From contig MZZL01000117.1 of assembly GCA_002749535.1 (NCBI GenBank), positions 248,001-312,000 of the forward strand: DNA of 64,000 bases. Direction: 5' to 3'. Below the pieces are notes generated by a model. The model was given only the letters and a program-made list of their open reading frames with translations, was not told the DNA's origin and did no database searches. This document shows positions 59,087-64,000 of the stretch, in pieces (the stretch's first letter is position 1; every line of letters starts with the position of its first letter). The DNA comes from Apophysomyces variabilis (Eukaryota > Mucoromycota > Mucoromycetes > Mucorales > Mucoraceae). A program made the position numbers and the translations under genes.

Positions 59087-60169
59087 TCAGTACTGTTGTT
59101 GCCACCCTTTTCGCCGCGGGCGTGATTGGCCTTGTCCACGAAGTTTGATCCATAAACGATCGCACCATCCCCCTGGCATGCAACATGGACACCATGTCCA
59201 CCAGCAGCCATTGCCCCACCAGCAATGCCAGAAGCCAGGATCAAGCTCGATGCTTTTTGTAGACCCACTAGACCATCTTTGATGGACTAAGCCTAAATCA
59301 TCCTCTACGTATGGCATATCCACACTGGAAGCAGCGTCGTCCACGGGCGTCTTCTTGCGAATTATTGTTGGGTCCATAATCATCCGGAGAGCCTCCGTAT
59401 CGTTTCCGAGCGAACGAAGCATGAAGGTGATGTGTTCGATGATAAGGAAACCTGAAAGCAATAAAAATGTTGTGAATGAATCTTCTATGGCTTGTTGTTG
59501 TGATCGAAACGGGTTGGTTTGGTTGGGCATGGTTGGCCAGAGAACGAAGCGTGTTCGGTCTGTCATGAACTCGGCTATGAGGTGGCCATTGCTCGCATAG
59601 CAGCGCAAATCATAGTCGGTTGTCGATTGTTGTTGCTGTGCGGGTACTGGACGCCAGTGATAGACTGTTTGGTCTGTCCATTGAAAGGAAAACTCGGCTG
59701 CCGAAGTGGTGAGCGATATGGTCTGGTTATTGTCATCAGCTGCTTGGAATATCATATCCTGCCAATCCTTATTGATAAGGCGCCACATGAGGCGGTGACT
59801 TTCGGCGGAATAAAGCGAGACATAGGGAATGAGGTGAGCAGGAATATCGGTACCTTCCTGCGCAGATTGGCGTAGGGCTGCGAGAGATAGCTGAGGACGG
59901 TAAAAGATAGGCTCCGTCTGACCAGGTAAGGTACACGTAGAGCAAGGTGTAGGTTTGTCTAATGATTTGTTTTCCATGAGGACATCATGTTGGATATGCA
60001 GTTCAAGCAAGCTTGCGGACGAATGGGGTAACATGACCGGTGCAAGAGGGTAAGGTGTAGTAGGATGCAATCGCAGTGGTGTTGGCACAGCGACATTGGC
60101 CTCCGTCTCCGTGGCACTGGGCAAAGACGTTGAGGAGGAGAGGTCTGACCCAGGCAATGAAAGTGACAT
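59087..60169 (-). CDS. Unrecognised protein with hydrophobic segment
   Basis: Starts ATG 60169 (MSLSLPGSDLSSST). The first 100 residues are Ser/Pro-rich. Then follows a folded-looking part: EPIFYRPQLSLAALRQSA, YSAESHRLMWRLINKDWQDM, ISLTTSAAEFSFQWTDQTVY and RTRFVLWPTMPNQTNP, and a hydrophobic segment FTTFLLLSGFLIIEHITFML. The beta-strand-like pattern with FQW is faintly like tubby/LURP-one folds, which I would not claim. The frame to 59087 turns into an odd Trp/Cys/Gly-rich tail; an alternative frame from about 59288 reads SIKDGLVGLQKASSLILASG then IAGGAMAAGGHGVHVACQGD, which looks more natural. A 60-nt intron (donor near KKTP, acceptor GGCTTAG) would join them, so the C-terminus is uncertain. 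Confidence 0.65.
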   Translation of the reverse strand: MSLSLPGSDLSSSTSLPSATETEANVAVPTPLRLHPTTPYPLAPVMLPHSSASLLELHIQHDVLMENKSLDKPTPCSTCTLPGQTEPIFYRPQLSLAALRQSAQEGTDIPAHLIPYVSLYSAESHRLMWRLINKDWQDMIFQAADDNNQTISLTTSAAEFSFQWTDQTVYHWRPVPAQQQQSTTDYDLRCYASNGHLIAEFMTDRTRFVLWPTMPNQTNPFRSQQQAIEDSFTTFLLLSGFLIIEHITFMLRSLGNDTEALRMIMDPTIIRKKTPVDDAASSVDMPYVEDDLGLVHQRWSSGSTKSIELDPGFWHCWWGNGCWWTWCPCCMPGGWCDRLWIKLRGQGQSRPRRKGWQQQY

Positions 60170-61923
60170 GTAAAAAGAAAGCGAAATCCTCCTTTGGTAA
60201 TTTTTTTCCTTTCTGTTCAGCTCTCTCTCTCTCTCTCTCTATGTCACTCTCTCGTTCCCTTCTTATGTTACTCTTTGTTCCCAAAAATGGAGGTCTTTTT
60301 TTTCGTAGTCAAAAGCAGGGAAACTTTCCTCATTCAAAATGAAGAAAAAAGCAGTCAGAGGGAGCTTTTCGTTGCACAAACTCATCGTGCTACAGCCAAT
60401 AATCCTGTTTCCCGTTCCCTTGTTCTCCCTCTCTCACACACACACTCTCACTGACACAGGCACAGGCATAGAGTCTTTACTTCCCCTCTTTAGACATTTC
60501 TCCGAGCTCCTGATAAAAAAAAGGAAAGCGTTAGCTATCTAGGAGATATATAATACAGATGCAGCTACATTTAGATAGAGCAGTAACTCATGTTCCGATA
60601 TACCCCTTTCGAACTATTCAAAATCCCAATTGAACGCTCTGCACGGCATCCATACTGGAATATTCAATCACAGCGAACGGGCGAACAAGCATAAAATCGG
60701 ACTGTATGCATGGCTTGCGTCAATGTCGTACACATCTTTTGTTCATTCGCCTTGTGTTACCTTAGTTAACTAATTTCCCCAATAATGAGCTTGTACTTTT
60801 GTCGATTCCAATAGCGAAAACTATGACATTCATTATGTTACTTAAAGTCATCTCGCCAACACGGTCCCTATAGATGAGAACTGATTGCCCATAATCAAGC
60901 AGCATTTCATTTTAATGATGCACAAAAAACGCCTTCGAGATTTCTCGCATAGTAAAAAGCTGAGTCAATTTTGTTTTATTGCTCTTAGCCAAGCATTTCT
61001 ATTTATACTTGCATCGATGGAATGGGCAAAGGTTTAAAAATGGTAACATGCTAAATCCATGTCTTGAATGACATATTCCCTAGGTATCTTTACCGTTCCA
61101 TGATGATATGATGATATCGTTTCTCCTCAAATACAGTCATGCATGCGGATGAAGAGTCTAAACCACGCGGAGATGGAAAAAAAGGGTTAAAGACATTAAC
61201 TCCTACGGGGAATTCAAAGTCTAAGCATTACACAGCTATCCATTTTCATCAATGACGGCCGGGATATAGTCACTTCAGAAGAAATGCAAGGGTAGATCCA
61301 AGCATTACTTATGTTGGAACGTTAGCTGTTTTCGGACAGTTGCAGATTTACACCGCTTCTCTGTTACGGATTCTTTTAAGGACAGAACGAAGATGGCAAA
61401 AGTCATAAAGCGAAAAAGAGTCATCTCTTCTTCTAATGCATAACAATTCCTATGACTACATACACTACCCATGCACGAGATAAAAGGCCCGAGCTTATTC
61501 GTTTGTAAGCCACATCACATCGTAGATAATCCCTAAACGATTTTGCGAAGAAACAAGATATAGTACCGAATACGTCCATTTCATTTTTGTCTCAATTCGA
61601 GGACAGAAAATAGTTAGTTCGCATCGATATTGCCGACGTTTCTATTCGTTCCGTCACTCGCTCGCTAACCTGTACAATCATGCTAGGATCACCAGTCATC
61701 CTAGTTTACATGAATTTCCTAGTACATGTTGCCAAGGCAAATTGTTCTTTTTAGAAAGAATTCTATATTAAAGCGCAACTGACTAGACGTCAAATTTCGA
61801 TCCAAGATGGATTGCATGGAATGGTTTAATGATTGGGCTGAAAGATATCATTCTTTTTCTTTATTTCGTTGTTTAGACAGAATCTAAGGAGAATTTAAGT
61901 AAAACAACCTTTCCAATAACAAT
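60170..61923. other. 1.75 kb intergenic
   Basis: Starts with the promoter of the unknown minus gene, including a pure CT repeat (60221-60240) and CACACA/CTCTCA tracts (60428-60460). The rest is AT-rich with no supported gene. Confidence 0.5.
60221..60240. repeat. CT microsatellite
   Basis: Ten uninterrupted CT units (GA on the minus strand), 50-70 nt before the start of the unknown minus-strand gene; may be part of its leader. Confidence 0.85.
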
Positions 61924-62376
61924 TCACTTACCGGTAACAAGCTTGTTCAATTTGGCCAATTTGGTGGAAACAGTCAAGTCAATGCTCTTCTCACCAATCT
62001 CAACAAGAAGACCACCGATAATATCGGGCTTGACCTTGTTAGAGACCAAAAGCTTCTTGCCCTCAGCTAACTTGCTCTTTTGCAAAGCATCTGTGACTTT
62101 GTTCAATGTAGTCTTGTCCAAAGGCTAATGATTGAAAACAGACATCATACTGAATAAACCTTTGAACCAAATCAACCCTATTGTTTATAACTTTACCTTT
62201 GCAGAAGTGACAACCATGGGCAATTCGTTACGGTGAGCGCTCATCAATTCAGCATAGGCATCCATGATCTTGGTGGTCTGTTCCAAACGACCATTCTCGG
62301 CCAAGGTCTCGAACAAGTTGGCGGTCAAGGCGTTGACCTTGCCAGACTTCTCCAACAATGCATAAACACCTTCCAT
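61924..62376 (-). CDS. ATP5: Mitochondrial ATP synthase OSCP subunit, C-terminal part only
   Basis: OSCP links the F1 head of ATP synthase to the peripheral stalk. Exons 62376-62197 and 62124-61924 join in phase 0 to 126 residues: NALTANLFETLAENGRLEQT, MSAHRNELPMVVTSAK, then LVSNKVKPDIIGGLLVEIGE and STKLAKLNKLVTGK. This is the end of the N-terminal helical domain plus the whole C-terminal domain. The family is normally about 200 residues with a mitochondrial presequence; that first part is absent. Directly upstream, one base out of frame, the minus strand reads SFDPTVTRTVK, which would fit OSCP just before MEGVYALL, and then coding character stops. Codon use is strongly biased, as in a highly expressed gene. 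Either a truncated paralogue or a gene with an unseen 5' exon. Confidence 0.7.
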
Positions 62377-63384
62377 CTTTAACAGTACGCGTCACGGTTG
62401 GGTCAAAAGATTTCCCTTGTCTACTATTAATTATAACAGCGACATCCTTGTGCTGTTACGTATATTATAGGGGAAAGGGATGTGCTGGGTAATGTGATGT
62501 CTATGGTCAGCTTTATTTCTTTGTTTTTTGATAGGAGTAAAGGATTCAGAAACAGTGATAAGTTGACAGCGCAGTTCAAAAAAATTGTGTTAAACAGACA
62601 AAAAGATCACATGAAAGGATACCGAGCAAAGTTGTATGTATGAGCCAGGTCAAATCCACGCATCATCCAAGGAGAGGTGTCAGATAACCAAACGCTTGCC
62701 GGAGAAGGCTTTGGGAGCTATGTAGACCTACCTAAAATGTTAGTAATCATAAAGAGTGTGGACTAGAGGAAATTGCAAGAATGGCCAGCGCTTGAAATCC
62801 CATCTAAGGCCGCCAGATGCCGCCAGATGCCAGGGGCTGTCTTAGGCGACTGTCTTAAACGGACTCTCAGAATGGGGCATCTCGAGTAACATAGCCACCA
62901 AAAAACATTAACCTGGAAGACGCCAGATGCCGTCAGATGCCAGTGGCTGTCTTAAACGGCTGTCTTAAGCGGCAACCAAACTTTTTTTGGCTCCTTTCAT
63001 GATTAACCGAATTCATAACTACTTTTGTCTGCAGACTACCGAAAATATATGATATTTGAATTTGACGGCTATGTAAACATACCGAAAATGTTTAGTAATT
63101 ACAAAGAATGGTGGCTTGAGAAAATCTCGTTTGAAATCCCATCTAAGGCCCCCAGATGCCAGTGGCTGTCTTGAAACGATGATCAAACGTTCTTTACTCC
63201 TTGTATTATTATCCAAATTGATAAGTATACTTTGCACACATTTGAAGAGGCCACGTTTGGAATACAGCTGAGTAGAGTTTATTGTTGATGGCGCATCTGA
63301 TTTTCGGAATTCAAATACGCCACTCAGTGGGCTGTTCTGCAGCTCGCATTAACTGGCATTTCTCTACCTTCTAGCTACCCTATA
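62377..63384. other. Repeat-bearing intergenic
   Basis: Apart from the repeat field (62711-63185) no gene is supported. A short minus block VYIAPKAFSGKRLVI ending in a stop at 62682-62680 could be an orphan last exon. Confidence 0.4.
62711..63185. repeat. Diverged direct duplication with GCCAGATGCC / GGCTGTCTTA motifs
   Basis: Two diverged direct copies about 350 bp apart: GGAGCTATGTAGACCTACC (62717) matches ACGGCTATGTAAACATACC (about 63065), both followed by an AAAATGTTTAGTAAT-like run and then GAAATCCCATCTAAGGCC. Between and within them, GCCAGATGCC occurs about five times and GGCTGTCTTA about three times. Probably a fragment of a dispersed repeat family; minus-strand readings give LASGGLRWDFKRD-like peptides. 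Confidence 0.6.
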
Positions 63385-64000
63385 ATGCACTATAAGGAAG
63401 GTTCGTTTAATGGGAAAGCCTTTTCATGTATACGGGCTTATTTCGTACCTGTTGTAGCATTTACAGCTTATGCCAACGCTTGTTTCGAAGAGGGGCGCAC
63501 TGTGAAGCTATCCGCAGCTCTGAAAGCCATTGATTCTACTGTCGTTTCTGAATCACCGACTGTCACCGAACTTGAGGATTTGAAAAATGGTTGGCAAAGC
63601 CGTCTAGCTTTTACATATCACGGTATTAAGAAAGATTTTCCTATTCAAAGCGATGTAGCAAGGGTACGTGCTAGCCGGGTTTTTTGACCTCTGTGTTAAA
63701 GTTCTCCACGTAGATAGAGTACGACGTATCGCAGGACGAATGGATAAAACTCTACTCACGGGTCGTCGAGGTAATTATGCTTATATAGTAGCTAAGCATA
63801 GATTTATTGACCATAGTGCTTTGCCAGAATGAGATTTTGAATGATAAGAAGCTGGCACAGGTGGGCTGACTCCGCACGACCTCGACACTGTACAAAAGTG
63901 CAAGCGAAGACTTTGGACGTGAGATTTTACAAGAAGCATGTGAGTATGAATAGGTTTTGCGTAGTCCGCGAAAAGAAAATTCTAACTTAGCCATGTTTCT
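63385..64000 (+). CDS. Unrecognised gene, 3' end beyond window
   Basis: The first visible exon reads MHYKEGSFNGKAFSCIRAY, FVPVVAFTAYANACFEEGRT, then SPTVTELEDLKNGWQSRLAF with YHGIKKDFPIQSDVAR. A donor (AGG|GTACGT near 63664) and an acceptor (CACGTAG near 63714) join it in phase 0 to IEYDVSQDEWIKLYSRVVE; a further block NEILNDKKLAQ follows after another intron. No family recognised. The ATG at 63385 is a plausible but unproven start; an acceptor-like CTTCTAG lies about 15 nt before it, so an upstream exon is possible. Confidence 0.5.

Noticed and set aside
59087..59290. Trp/Cys/Gly-rich C-terminus of the 360-codon minus ORF as a real metal-binding tail
   Set aside because: The other frame over the same bases reads as a normal Gly/Ala-rich helix, so the odd tail is probably an out-of-frame reading after a missed intron.
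1..64000. tRNA genes, rRNA or CRISPR arrays
   Set aside because: I scanned for GGTTCGA-type B boxes, rRNA-like blocks and regularly spaced repeats and saw none that are convincing.

Overview
This is fungal nuclear DNA. The genes are rich in short introns (about 45-65 nt) with GTAAGT/GTATGT-like donors, the intergenic DNA is AT-rich, and there is a Zn2Cys6 transcription factor, an NAD-dependent glutamate dehydrogenase of the large fungal type and an SPX-EXS protein. Several genes look more like their animal than their yeast counterparts: a short soluble MIA40, a DIS3L1-type exonuclease, a CtIP-like protein and a PPP1R21 homologue. Together with decayed MULE and DDE_3 elements, this suggests an early-diverging fungus, most likely Mucoromycota. 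The species cannot be told from the window.

Layout. At 1-8.9 kb, all on the minus strand, lie a DHX57-like DEAH helicase (its 3' end runs off the window), MIA40, a protein kinase and a protein tyrosine phosphatase. At 9-14.2 kb is a transposon graveyard: an inverted-repeat element, a broken MULE transposase, a broken gene of an unknown family, a foldback element and a broken DDE_3 transposase. At 14.7-24.8 kb on the plus strand are a PI4P 5-kinase, an ammonium transporter, a single-pass His-rich membrane protein and a coiled-coil protein. At 25.9-34.2 kb on the minus strand are an ArfGAP, an unknown proline-rich protein and a DIS3L1-like RNase. At 36.2-39.5 kb on the plus strand is a SYG1/XPR1 protein. 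At 40.2-47.2 kb on the minus strand are a Zn2Cys6 factor, a CtIP/Sae2-like protein and a PPP1R21-like protein. A gene-poor 3.7 kb follows. At 50.9-58.7 kb on the plus strand are NAD-glutamate dehydrogenase, farnesyl diphosphate synthase, a DDE_3 fragment and ribosomal protein eL36. At 59-62.4 kb on the minus strand are an unknown protein and the C-terminal part of mitochondrial OSCP. A repeat field and the start of an unrecognised plus-strand gene close the window.

There is no operon logic. Functional links are loose: membrane traffic and phosphoinositides (PI4P 5-kinase, ArfGAP, PPP1R21-like endosomal protein), nitrogen metabolism (ammonium transporter, NAD-GDH), RNA turnover (DHX57, DIS3L1) and mitochondria (MIA40, OSCP). 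The most notable observations are the apparent FERRY-complex subunit PPP1R21 in a fungus, the DIS3L1-type exonuclease with an eroded PIN domain, the CtIP homologue scattered over small exons, two GC-AG introns in neighbouring genes, the tyrosine phosphatase with WND in place of WPD, and an OSCP gene that seems to have lost its N-terminal half. All exon structures were read by eye from splice motifs and protein continuity.
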